From positions 6,258-70,257 of the forward strand of contig JBDREC010000041.1 in assembly GCA_043820105.1 (NCBI GenBank): a stretch of DNA of 64,000 nt. Direction: 5' to 3'. Source of the DNA: JBDREC01 sp043820105 [NCBI: Pseudomonadota bacterium]. Its GTDB lineage: Bacteria > Bdellovibrionota_F > JAHFAK01. The position numbers and the translations under genes were made by a program. This document shows positions 17,112 through 24,775 of this stretch, in pieces (position 1 is the stretch's first letter; each line of letters starts with the position of its first letter). The notes under the pieces were generated by a model. It did not search any database. It saw only the letters and a program-made list of their open reading frames with translations, and was not told where the DNA came from.

Positions 17112-18803
17112 TTATTCTGTCCTTACTATAATGAATTCTAATCCAGCGTCAACTTCTGCAGATAGATTAATCTCGTAAGATCCAGCTGCAGGAGTAAATG
17201 AATAAAATTTTGATTGTGTTTGATATAATGAAACTGTTGCTGTTTCTGGAAAAGCCTCTGAATCTAAGCCAGATAAAGTATAAGTTGTTCCATTAATCTC
17301 CCTTGAAGATATGGTTCTTAAGCCAATATACTGCATTGTAAATGGATCCTGAACTGATTCATCAAAAGCATAAGTCTCATTTGCATCACTCTCGTCTAAC
17401 AGTAGGGTTGCAAGAAATTTTCCATATAAAGTTTCAAAATCCTCATCAAGATTAGTCTCACTTATATTTTCAATTCCTCTATAGGTTGACCCTATAAGAG
17501 AGGAAATAATGTCAATTCCTGAGCCTACTATTGCTTCTTCCTGCGTTTCGGAATATGTAACCCCACCTTCGGCTTCAAACAGGTATCTTAAAAACAAATA
17601 TGATAAAGCTGTTTGACAATCAGAGGTCTCAGGCGAGGCTAAAACTACGCTTCCAAAATCATCAAAACAATTATAAACATTAATAAAGTTATAATCACCA
17701 TAACCAACAAGATCCTGAGCTAAAGCTGACAAGCCATTATTTAGCCAGGGAGCTTCAGGGTAAGGTGTTGCAACTGCGCCTGTTCTATATAATTGTAAAA
17801 CCTTTTTTGAATAGTTAACAAGCTTCTGATAGCTTCCGGTAAAATCAGAAAATATTTTATCAATTAAAAGATCATCAGTTGGGTATCCAGAATATATTAT
17901 ATATTGCTGATTACTAGAGGGATTAAATAACTCATCACGTTCGAGCATATCATTAGGATTAAACAAAGCAACTTCATCAGAATTGTTTAATCGCCCAGTT
18001 AGAACCAGGGCAAGCTTTTCATCCTGATCAGCAGTAGATAAAGAACCATAGGCTACACTCTCAGCGTAGCGAGCACCAAACAAGGTTTCCATTCTTGGCA
18101 ATATCAATTCCTCAAGTTGCTGGGAAATGGTAATCACATCTTCATCAAGGCTGTCGTCATCAGCGTCATAAAAGGCATCAATATCCTCAACATCAACGTA
18201 AATGATGAGATTATCTGTCACCCTTCTTGCTAAAGCTGAAATGCTTCTTTCAGTTGTAACACCGTCTCTTGAAAAATAAAAGGTTTTTGCATCACCAACG
18301 GCAATATCAGTATGTTTAAACGTTTGTTGCTTTATCTGAGCATTTCCAAAATCAGCATTTTCATAGAAAGCATTGAGCACATCAATATTTGAATTATAGG
18401 CAAGCCTTTGCATAGAGTGTTTTAAAAAGGTAGCATCTGTTTCTTCCGCTATTTCCTCATCTTCTGCTTCAGCTTGTTCAACAGAATTATAATTTATACT
18501 ATTTAAGGTAGCTGCAATTGAAAGATCATAGGTAAAAGTATCTGCAAAAACTCCATCAGTACTATAGGTGAAATAAGGAATTAAAACTAATTTTTCGTCA
18601 CCTTCAGCATCATCTCTTGCAACTAAAGCCAATTCGATATTATCATCATCGTCTGAGGTTTCAATATCAACAAATAATACTCCCCCAACTTCTGTTAAAT
18701 CCAGATCATCAGAAGCAGTGTCATCTGCTGTTTCATCTAAGTTACAATTAACAAAAAATATTATTAGAAGAAATAATATAAGGCATAAAAACAACTTTTT
18801 CAT
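17112..18803 (-). CDS. Lipoprotein related to peptidase M30 (hyicolysin), catalytic motif lost
   Basis: 563 residues from an ATG with AGAGGA six bases upstream. Lipobox FVNC near residue 20. From about 195 on it follows the order of M30-type secreted metallopeptidases: an IIYVDVEDIDAF strand, LPRMETLFGARY, ALVLTGRLNNSDEVALFNPNDM, SSNQQYIIYS, and later APWLNNGLSALAQDLVGYGD. Where M30 enzymes have the zinc-binding HEFQH, this protein has TGSYQK (about 321-326). It is therefore probably not a protease. The family call is from motif order by eye. It is the first gene of a unit with the kinase and receiver, so it may sense or bind something outside the cell; that is speculation. Confidence 0.6.
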   Translation of the reverse strand: MKKLFLCLILFLLIIFFVNCNLDETADDTASDDLDLTEVGGVLFVDIETSDDDDNIELALVARDDAEGDEKLVLIPYFTYSTDGVFADTFTYDLSIAATLNSINYNSVEQAEAEDEEIAEETDATFLKHSMQRLAYNSNIDVLNAFYENADFGNAQIKQQTFKHTDIAVGDAKTFYFSRDGVTTERSISALARRVTDNLIIYVDVEDIDAFYDADDDSLDEDVITISQQLEELILPRMETLFGARYAESVAYGSLSTADQDEKLALVLTGRLNNSDEVALFNPNDMLERDELFNPSSNQQYIIYSGYPTDDLLIDKIFSDFTGSYQKLVNYSKKVLQLYRTGAVATPYPEAPWLNNGLSALAQDLVGYGDYNFINVYNCFDDFGSVVLASPETSDCQTALSYLFLRYLFEAEGGVTYSETQEEAIVGSGIDIISSLIGSTYRGIENISETNLDEDFETLYGKFLATLLLDESDANETYAFDESVQDPFTMQYIGLRTISSREINGTTYTLSGLDSEAFPETATVSLYQTQSKFYSFTPAAGSYEINLSAEVDAGLEFIIVRTE

Positions 18804-18863
18804 CAAAATTCCTCTTTTTTCTTGAACACATATGAATATTACTTAATTTATTGGTATAGTGTC

Positions 18864-19030
18864 AAGTGGTAAGTGGTAAGTGGTAAGTGGTAAGTCGTAA
18901 GTCGTAAGTGGTAAGTGGTAAGTGGTAAGTGGTAAGTCGTAAGTGGTAAGTGGTAAGTCGTAAGTCGTAAGTGGTAAGTGGTAAGTGGTAAGTGGTAAGT
19001 GGTAAGTGGTAAGTGGTAAGTGGTAAGTGG
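18864..19030. repeat. Longest heptamer array (AAGTGGT/AAGTCGT), about 24 units
   Basis: Twenty-three perfectly phased 7-bp units plus a partial one, with AAGTCGT variants at a minority of positions. It lies upstream of the M30-like lipoprotein gene, whose transcript sense reads CTTACCA. A reading frame of 72 codons through it is simply LTTYHLP repeated. Confidence 0.95.
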
Positions 19031-19120
19031 TAAGTGGATTTTTAACAGTATAATAAGTCAAGTGTTTTTAAAAAAAGTAATCAAATAAAATCACAAATTT
19101 TTAGGTCTATCAAATAGCTA

Positions 19121-19159
19121 ACTTAGCACTTACCACTTACCACTTAAAATTTACCACTA
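19121..19159. repeat. Short heptamer array in opposite orientation
   Basis: CTTAGCA, CTTACCA, CTTACCA and a diverged ATTTACCA unit. It lies about 90 nt from the long array but in inverted orientation, so the two could pair as a long stem. The remaining sequence 19031-19234 shows no gene. Confidence 0.7.
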
Positions 19160-19234
19160 TTTAAATTCCTTTACCTTTTGCGAAAAATCATTTAATAATT
19201 CTTGTGATCTTAATTCAATTCAAAGAGGCTATTT

Positions 19235-19774
19235 ATGAATAAAAAGCTAAAAATTATGCTCATTGTTTATTCAGCTATGTTTCTCATATCATTTTTAATT
19301 TTAGGCTTTTTAAAGGGCTTTCCTTATGTTTTCAAACTATATCACATTGATGGATTTTGGTTTATTACCTCTTGTGTGATTGCTATATTGGTTATTGTTG
19401 GATCTCATATCCTTATGATGAAAACTACTTATTTTGATTTTTTAATAGGTCTTTTCAAGGAGTTTTTTGAAGGCTATGGAATTTTTACTTTTTTATTGCT
19501 TGCTTTATTAAGTGGTTTTGCAGAGGAATTACTCTTTAGGGGCTTATTACAAGATTATATGGGCCTTATCCTAACAAGCCTAATCTTCGGAATCCTGCAC
19601 ATCGGTCCTTCAAAAAACTTCCTTCCCTGGACAGGCTTTGCAATCATCATGGGTTTTGTTTTAGGTATTACAAGAGAGCTTTCTGTTTCTATTTTGGTTC
19701 CTTCTATTATTCATGTGTTTGTGAATTTTGTTAATATGCTTGCTTTGAAGTATTGGGTTAAGAAGGAGCTGTAA
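19235..19774 (+). CDS. CPBP family intramembrane metalloprotease (Abi/CAAX-like)
   Basis: 179 residues with about five or six membrane segments. The CPBP motifs are present: EELLFRGLL (about 92-100, glutamate pair and Arg), FGILHIG (about 118-124, His) and the last motif with HVFVNF near 160. Members cleave or modify membrane proteins, and some provide bacteriocin immunity. No bacteriocin gene is adjacent. AAGAGG about eight bases before the ATG supports the start. Confidence 0.88.
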   Translation: MNKKLKIMLIVYSAMFLISFLILGFLKGFPYVFKLYHIDGFWFITSCVIAILVIVGSHILMMKTTYFDFLIGLFKEFFEGYGIFTFLLLALLSGFAEELLFRGLLQDYMGLILTSLIFGILHIGPSKNFLPWTGFAIIMGFVLGITRELSVSILVPSIIHVFVNFVNMLALKYWVKKEL

Positions 19775-20261
19775 AGAGTTGCTGGTTGCTAGATGCTCGA
19801 TGCTGGATGCTGGATGCTCGTATTTTACTGGCGACTGGTGTTCTGGTGACTGGTGTTCTGGTGACTGGTACCCAAGTATTCATTAATTATTATTTATTAA
19901 TTATTAATTATTGATTATTTTCAACAAAAGGTGTGAGTGCCCGAAGGTGAACGGAAACTCAATGGGTTGGTATATTAGTTTCAACTCTTAACTCTTAATC
20001 CTAAGTCTTTAATCCATCTCCCTTATCCTTCACTGCCAAAAAAAATTAAAAAATCAACTTTTCGTTTTTGCTTGTCTCATAAATAATAAAAATCCATGTG
20101 TTGTTTTCAAAATAATTACTATTTTTAGGTATATACCAAAAAAAGTTAAGCGTAGAAACAAGGGAACAGGCGAACAAGAGAACAAGGGATTGGTATTTAG
20201 TATTCGGTATCTTACTGGCGACTTGTGACTGGTACCCAAGTATTCATTGATTATTGAAACC
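19775..20261. repeat. Gene-free region of mixed short repeats with a 45-bp imperfect direct repeat
   Basis: About 490 nt. It contains runs of GATGCTG (near 19790-19820) and TTCTGGTGACTGG (19835-19870), the dispersed AT word (19885-19920) and GGAACAAG-like words (20160-20190). The segment TTACTGGCGACT...GGTACCCAAGTATTCATT occurs at 19825-19892 and again, shortened, at 20212-20250. The second copy ends with TTGATTATTGAAA directly on the stop codon of the next minus-strand gene. No coding potential seen. Confidence 0.65.
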
Positions 20262-22103
20262 TTACATCTGAGATAATGCTGCGCTCAATGCCCTTTGGAG
20301 TCTTTCGCTTTTTACAGCTCCAGAGTCTTCATCACGTGGCAGATTATTCCATCTATCCTTACCTATTGTAATTATATATCCTGAATCAGAATCTCCATCT
20401 ACCTTAAATATAGCTGGATTAGCATGCGAGTCAACTTTGACTGTAAGTGGTATTTTACCTTTTCCTTCTAGCCTTTTTGCTATTGCTTCTAAATCAGCTG
20501 GAGAAAATCTGTTTTTACTTGGATCATCTTCATTTTTTTGATATATATCACTTGTATCAAAATAAACGCCTTTTTTTCTATATGCTTTTGAATATGCAAT
20601 TGCTAATTCAGGGTCACCCTTATGTGAAATTATTCCTTGTGTAAATCTTTCTCTAACAATTTTATCTGTGCTAGCAGTGCTTGTATAATCGCTATTATTA
20701 AATAACTGAAAAGCTTCTTCAATTGAATTTTCGTTATAATTACTATTTTTTATAATGTGCAAATAATCCTTTGCTCTGGAAGGTCCTTTTGCATCTCTAT
20801 AAATCATAGCACTATAGCCCCTTGCATAAGTTTTTGTTTTGCTATCTTTAACAAGAGCAAAAAACTCATTAGCTTCATTATTTTTTAGATTTGGATCTAA
20901 AGCTAGCTTTGCAAAATCTTGTGCATACATGCCATTTGGATCCTCAAGTAAATTAAGATATTTCGCTGCTTTTTTAGGGTCATTTTTTTGTAATTTGACA
21001 AAATTTTCAGCGCCCTCTTTTTTACCTAGTCTGAGTGCTGTTAAATAATTATCCTTTTCCCCAGGATTTCTTGCAACAAATTCTAAATAGGCAGAAATAC
21101 AATCTTGATTCTTGTCACAATATTCATATAAGCCTTTTCTTGCTTCACTATTGTCACCAATAATAGTACCAAGGGCAGTATTACAAGAAGCATGACTATC
21201 ATCAGCATTAGCTTTTTCATAACAAGCCCCAATTGCTCCCATCATCTTTTCACAATCATCATTACTTATCCCTTGAGCATCACAGCGTTGATTAAGACTA
21301 GCTATAAACTGCCCTCTTTCATATTCTGTATCTGAAGCTTGTGAAGCTTGGGCTCCAGTGACATCTCCCATAGAATAAAAAGCTAGCATAGCTAAGTCTC
21401 TTTTAGCATCTGCACAAGGTTCATTAGATGCACAAGGAGAACGTGGTTGGGACCTTGCATTACTTGCTATTACTTCAGCCATAAGATCACTATTGGCAGT
21501 CAAGGCAGCTAATGATTGACAAGCACCGGTATCAGGTAAATCCGAACAGTTTGCTTTTTTCTTTTCCTGTTCCATAATAAAATTAAAAATTTCTCCCTGA
21601 CAATTTGGAGAATAATTTGAAAGAAGGGGCCCTTCAAAAGGAGCACTATCAGCTCTTATTCCTGGCCAAGCCCCAGTAGCAGGAAGATCCATTGCTTTTG
21701 TTTTACAATCAAGGGAATTTAAATGACTAAACCCACTGTTTCCTTTTCTCGGGTCTTTATAACAATGCCCTCTTTTTGAATGATCCCTTGGAATCCTTAC
21801 TTGATCAACCTCAGTGCAAAAATGATCATTCTTTCCTTGAGTTTCTGAAGGAACCCTTTCCATCATCTGACAAGCGATTGGATGACTCTGGTAAATATCT
21901 TCCAGGTATTGAATTCTAGTATATTTTTTATTTCCTTTATCATATTTAAATATTTTCGGGCGTGTTTTATTAACTTCTTCAAGACACTTATCACTAATCC
22001 CAGCTTCCCCTTCATCAGAATAAGCCGAATTTGCAATGATGAAAACAGATAGAATTGATAAAATTGAAATTAACGAAAACGTTCTCTTAATTATAACTCT
22101 CAT
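20262..22103 (-). CDS. Secreted cysteine-containing protein of unknown function
   Basis: 613 residues from MRVIIKRTFSLISIL; the ATG at 22103 has GGAG about nine bases upstream, whereas the longer frame would need a TTG. Signal peptide 1-30 ends near NSAYS. The N-terminal half has about 18 cysteines, many in paired spacings. The C-terminal half is built of helical stretches such as AYLEFVARNPGEKDNYLTALRLG and AAKYLNLLEDPNGMYAQDFAKLA that look like Sel1/TPR-type or HEAT-like repeats. I do not recognise a named family. A 500-nt gene-free region precedes it. Confidence 0.6.
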   Translation of the reverse strand: MRVIIKRTFSLISILSILSVFIIANSAYSDEGEAGISDKCLEEVNKTRPKIFKYDKGNKKYTRIQYLEDIYQSHPIACQMMERVPSETQGKNDHFCTEVDQVRIPRDHSKRGHCYKDPRKGNSGFSHLNSLDCKTKAMDLPATGAWPGIRADSAPFEGPLLSNYSPNCQGEIFNFIMEQEKKKANCSDLPDTGACQSLAALTANSDLMAEVIASNARSQPRSPCASNEPCADAKRDLAMLAFYSMGDVTGAQASQASDTEYERGQFIASLNQRCDAQGISNDDCEKMMGAIGACYEKANADDSHASCNTALGTIIGDNSEARKGLYEYCDKNQDCISAYLEFVARNPGEKDNYLTALRLGKKEGAENFVKLQKNDPKKAAKYLNLLEDPNGMYAQDFAKLALDPNLKNNEANEFFALVKDSKTKTYARGYSAMIYRDAKGPSRAKDYLHIIKNSNYNENSIEEAFQLFNNSDYTSTASTDKIVRERFTQGIISHKGDPELAIAYSKAYRKKGVYFDTSDIYQKNEDDPSKNRFSPADLEAIAKRLEGKGKIPLTVKVDSHANPAIFKVDGDSDSGYIITIGKDRWNNLPRDEDSGAVKSERLQRALSAALSQM

Positions 22104-22298
22104 AATTCTTATCTCCAATGCTGTTTGTAATTAGCAAAGTATCTTCACTGGATCCTGAAACAAGTCCAGGATGACCGTGAAGTGGTCTTTTTTCTGTCCC
22201 CAAAATTGAAAATTGGGAATTGATTGTTGATTATTGAAAATTCGCGTTATTAATAATCAATAATCAACAACCAATTTTCAATTCTCAATACTCATACA

Positions 22299-22341
22299 AC
22301 TTATCACTTATCACTTACCACTTACGACTTACGACTTATTA
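22299..22341. repeat. Heptamer array CTTATCA/CTTACCA/CTTACGA
   Basis: Six units between two minus-strand genes. Just before it (22205-22290) is a run of dispersed words (ATTGAAAATTGGGAATTG, AATAATCAATAATCAACAA) forming an imperfect inverted repeat around GCGTTATT. Confidence 0.8.
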
Positions 22342-22376
22342 AAAAGTTATTTAGTTACCTACCCATAACAAGGATC

Positions 22377-22451
22377 ATGCAATACCTTTCGGAGGAGGTA
22401 TAAACACCCTCTAATTCTATAACATATTGCATCATTTTGCAAGGTTTTTTT
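22377..22451. other. Possible structured RNA or terminator in a gene-free region
   Basis: In the gap 22104-22624, outer arms ATGCAATA (22377-22384) and TATTGCAT (22425-22432) enclose an inner GAGG/CCTC pair. A T7 tract follows at 22445-22451 on the plus strand. Part of the element is repeated in degenerate form near 22588-22612. No plus-strand gene is found upstream that it could terminate. Weak evidence only. Confidence 0.25.
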
Positions 22452-22624
22452 ATTGAGTAATATTATAAAATTACGTTGAAAAAAGCAACCTAGAAGTAGA
22501 GGATGGCTGTTTATCCAGCCTTTATATCTCTTAAAATTAATTATTAATTATTATTTATTAATTATTGGTTATTTTTAAATTGTTGCTAATACAAAGGTTC
22601 ATGTTCTACCTTTCAAACCTTGAA

Positions 22625-24511
22625 TTAGGCTTTTCCAAGAGCCTTTTTTAAGGCAGAAAGAAATTTGATGTAAGCGCTAGAACTATCATCTGTAAGCATA
22701 TCATTTACTTTTTTATCCATCACAACATTAATCACAGTAAGCTCACTTTCACCAGTAACTTTATCGGCCGTTATAGCTGGCTTAAACGGTCTTACTTTAT
22801 CAATATACTCAATTCTTATTAAATCTGCGCCTGTTGCAGATCTTAAGCTTCCAGTAGAAGTATTTGAATTAAAAGCCAGTAATAAATGCTCAAACTTATC
22901 AGCTGGAAAGTTTTCAGGTTCATTTACCCAAACAGCCATATTAGCTAAAGTTAAAAATGTTTCAGCATTATCTGGCCCATAATAAGCTCTATTATTATAA
23001 AGCTCTAAATAATCTTCATAAGCGATTATCATGTATTCATGAAGTTGTGTTAAGCTTTGATAATATTCATGGGCATATGTTGGATTTATAGCATAAAGTC
23101 CTTTATACGTTTGAGATTGATAATAATATTCATCTCCCATAATTAAAAGGCTTGAATAATCAGCAGCTGAAGCGGGATCCTTGGAATAGAATCTAAAGTG
23201 TTCTGCTATACAATGCTCATCTTTTACATAGGCTTTGCCATCATCACTGCACAAGGCAAGCAATGATCTAACAGAAGATTTGTTTAGTGTTACACTTTGA
23301 AAAGCTTTAATACAAAGAACTGCATTTGAGTTGTCCTTTTTCCAAACAGCCGTTTGCACACATTCTAAAAAGGCCCTTTCTGTTGCAGAGGCTTCTTTTT
23401 CAACCATATATTCGCCTGCAACTTCTTCATTCAATTTATGATCAATTTTTGCATAAAGTGCTTGCTGAATTTCATTATCAGAATAATCATATTGATCTGC
23501 CACATCAAGTAGTTGTTCGAAGTCTAAGGCTTTAAATTCAGCTAAAGCATCATTATCTGTAGCCTCAGGTTCAGCTGGTAGTTGGACAGGTTCTTCTTGT
23601 TTTTCTTCTTTTGGTGCAGGGTCTTCGGCTCTTGCTGGTTCTTTTAAAGCTTCTTCTAAGTTATGATCTTCAACAATACCAATTTCAACTGGAACAGTAT
23701 CAGGATCGCCATCTATCATAGCCTCATATCTTTTTTCAATAGTTTCTAGCTTCCTTTCAAGATATTTTTTTCCATCATGTGCGTACCAGCAACCCTTGTA
23801 ATAATCAGTGGATTCATCAACTAAAATAATTTTATTGCCAAGTCTTACAATACCAAGCTTAAATTCAATTGATCCAAATTTAACCATAACAGCTTTTCCG
23901 TTATTTGGATTTTTAACATACTTTAATTCTATTACCAGGTAACTTAAGCCGGCTATCTCAGGTTGTTCTAAGGTAATTTTTACAACTTTTTCTTTTCTAA
24001 GTTTATAATACAACTGAAGATCAAGAATTTCTTCAAGTATAAGCAACTTCAAGGACACCATTGATTCTACTACTCTTTGAGTTGCTTTTGCTTGAGTTTT
24101 TTGAAAATCAGTAATTACCCTTTTGGTGGCTTCTTCCCGATATGCAAGGTTTGATCGCAATCCAGAAAGACTTTGCATTGCCTTGTTAAACTTTTCACTG
24201 CTTAAAGCTGTTTTATAATTATCCTTACACCAATTACTCCTTTTTTCATGGTAAGCCAAATCTTGCTCAAGCAAAAAAAGCTCAACATCTTTTGCACATC
24301 CAGTTGAAAGTTCATTCAACGGAGATTCTTCAGAATACAACAGATCCCATTTCATTGAGTAGTGTTGGTATTTGTTAACAGAAAATACATTACTTGCCAG
24401 GGCTGCTTCAATACAACTATCATTTGGCTCAGCATACAGCATAAATGAAAGCATAAGCAAAGGGCAAAGGATAAAAAAAGACGGCTTAAATTTGTTTAAA
24501 AATGAGTTCAT
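22625..24511 (-). CDS. Secreted protein of unknown function with acidic Pro/Glu linker
   Basis: 628 residues from MNSFLNKFKPSFFIL; GGAGG eight bases upstream decides this start over the longer frame at 24562. The signal peptide ends at LYA. An N-terminal helical domain (about 20-165) is followed by a beta-rich stretch (LSYLVIELKYVKN, VMVKFGSIEFKLGIVRLGNKIILVD) and a low-complexity Glu/Pro/Ala linker near 270-325. A C-terminal helical domain (AFLECVQTAV, LLALCSDDG) ends it. No family recognised. A sigma-54-like element lies 70 nt upstream of the start. Confidence 0.6.
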   Translation of the reverse strand: MNSFLNKFKPSFFILCPLLMLSFMLYAEPNDSCIEAALASNVFSVNKYQHYSMKWDLLYSEESPLNELSTGCAKDVELFLLEQDLAYHEKRSNWCKDNYKTALSSEKFNKAMQSLSGLRSNLAYREEATKRVITDFQKTQAKATQRVVESMVSLKLLILEEILDLQLYYKLRKEKVVKITLEQPEIAGLSYLVIELKYVKNPNNGKAVMVKFGSIEFKLGIVRLGNKIILVDESTDYYKGCWYAHDGKKYLERKLETIEKRYEAMIDGDPDTVPVEIGIVEDHNLEEALKEPARAEDPAPKEEKQEEPVQLPAEPEATDNDALAEFKALDFEQLLDVADQYDYSDNEIQQALYAKIDHKLNEEVAGEYMVEKEASATERAFLECVQTAVWKKDNSNAVLCIKAFQSVTLNKSSVRSLLALCSDDGKAYVKDEHCIAEHFRFYSKDPASAADYSSLLIMGDEYYYQSQTYKGLYAINPTYAHEYYQSLTQLHEYMIIAYEDYLELYNNRAYYGPDNAETFLTLANMAVWVNEPENFPADKFEHLLLAFNSNTSTGSLRSATGADLIRIEYIDKVRPFKPAITADKVTGESELTVINVVMDKKVNDMLTDDSSSAYIKFLSALKKALGKA

Positions 24512-24581
24512 TGCACAACCCTCCAGGGTATTGAAAATTAAAAAAAGTAAAACCATACCCACATCGCTGGCCTAAATTGAC

Positions 24582-24597
24582 GCAAAGTGTATGCCAA
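24582..24597 (-). promoter_or_regulatory. Sigma-54-like promoter of the secreted protein gene
   Basis: Minus strand TTGGCATACACTTTGC, with 10 nt between GG and GC, 70 nt before the ATG at 24511. Confidence 0.6.
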
Positions 24598-24669
24598 CTT
24601 TTAAAATCAGAAAATTAGATGTATTATTAATATGATATAAAAAGCGATTTTCTCTTTTTATGTTAAACT

Positions 24670-24684
24670 GTTAGATAATCTAAC
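24670..24684. promoter_or_regulatory. Palindrome GTTAGATAATCTAAC, candidate upstream activator site
   Basis: A 15-bp perfect dyad (arms GTTAGA/TCTAAC) about 75 nt upstream of the -24 element. This is where enhancer-binding proteins of sigma-54 promoters often bind. The regulator is unknown. Confidence 0.35.
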
Positions 24685-24732
24685 TGAAGTGTAAAGCAAG
24701 TGAGACAAACATAGTACAGCAGTGTTATCAAG

Positions 24733-24775
24733 CCTTCCCCTTGTTCCCTTGTTCCCTTGTGCTTTTGTTCCCTTA
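24733..24775. repeat. TTGTTCCC octamer run at the S41 protease stop
   Basis: Units CCTTGTTC/CCTTGTGC repeat about four times and run directly into the stop codon of the S41 protease gene (24773-24775). Confidence 0.75.

Noticed and set aside
18843-19061. 72-codon open frame reading LTTYHLP repeats
   Set aside because: It is translation of a 7-bp array; a heptamer without stops stays open in all three frames and gives the same heptapeptide.
22104-22298. Short gene in the gap
   Set aside because: Only dispersed repeat words and short frames without ribosome binding sites were seen.
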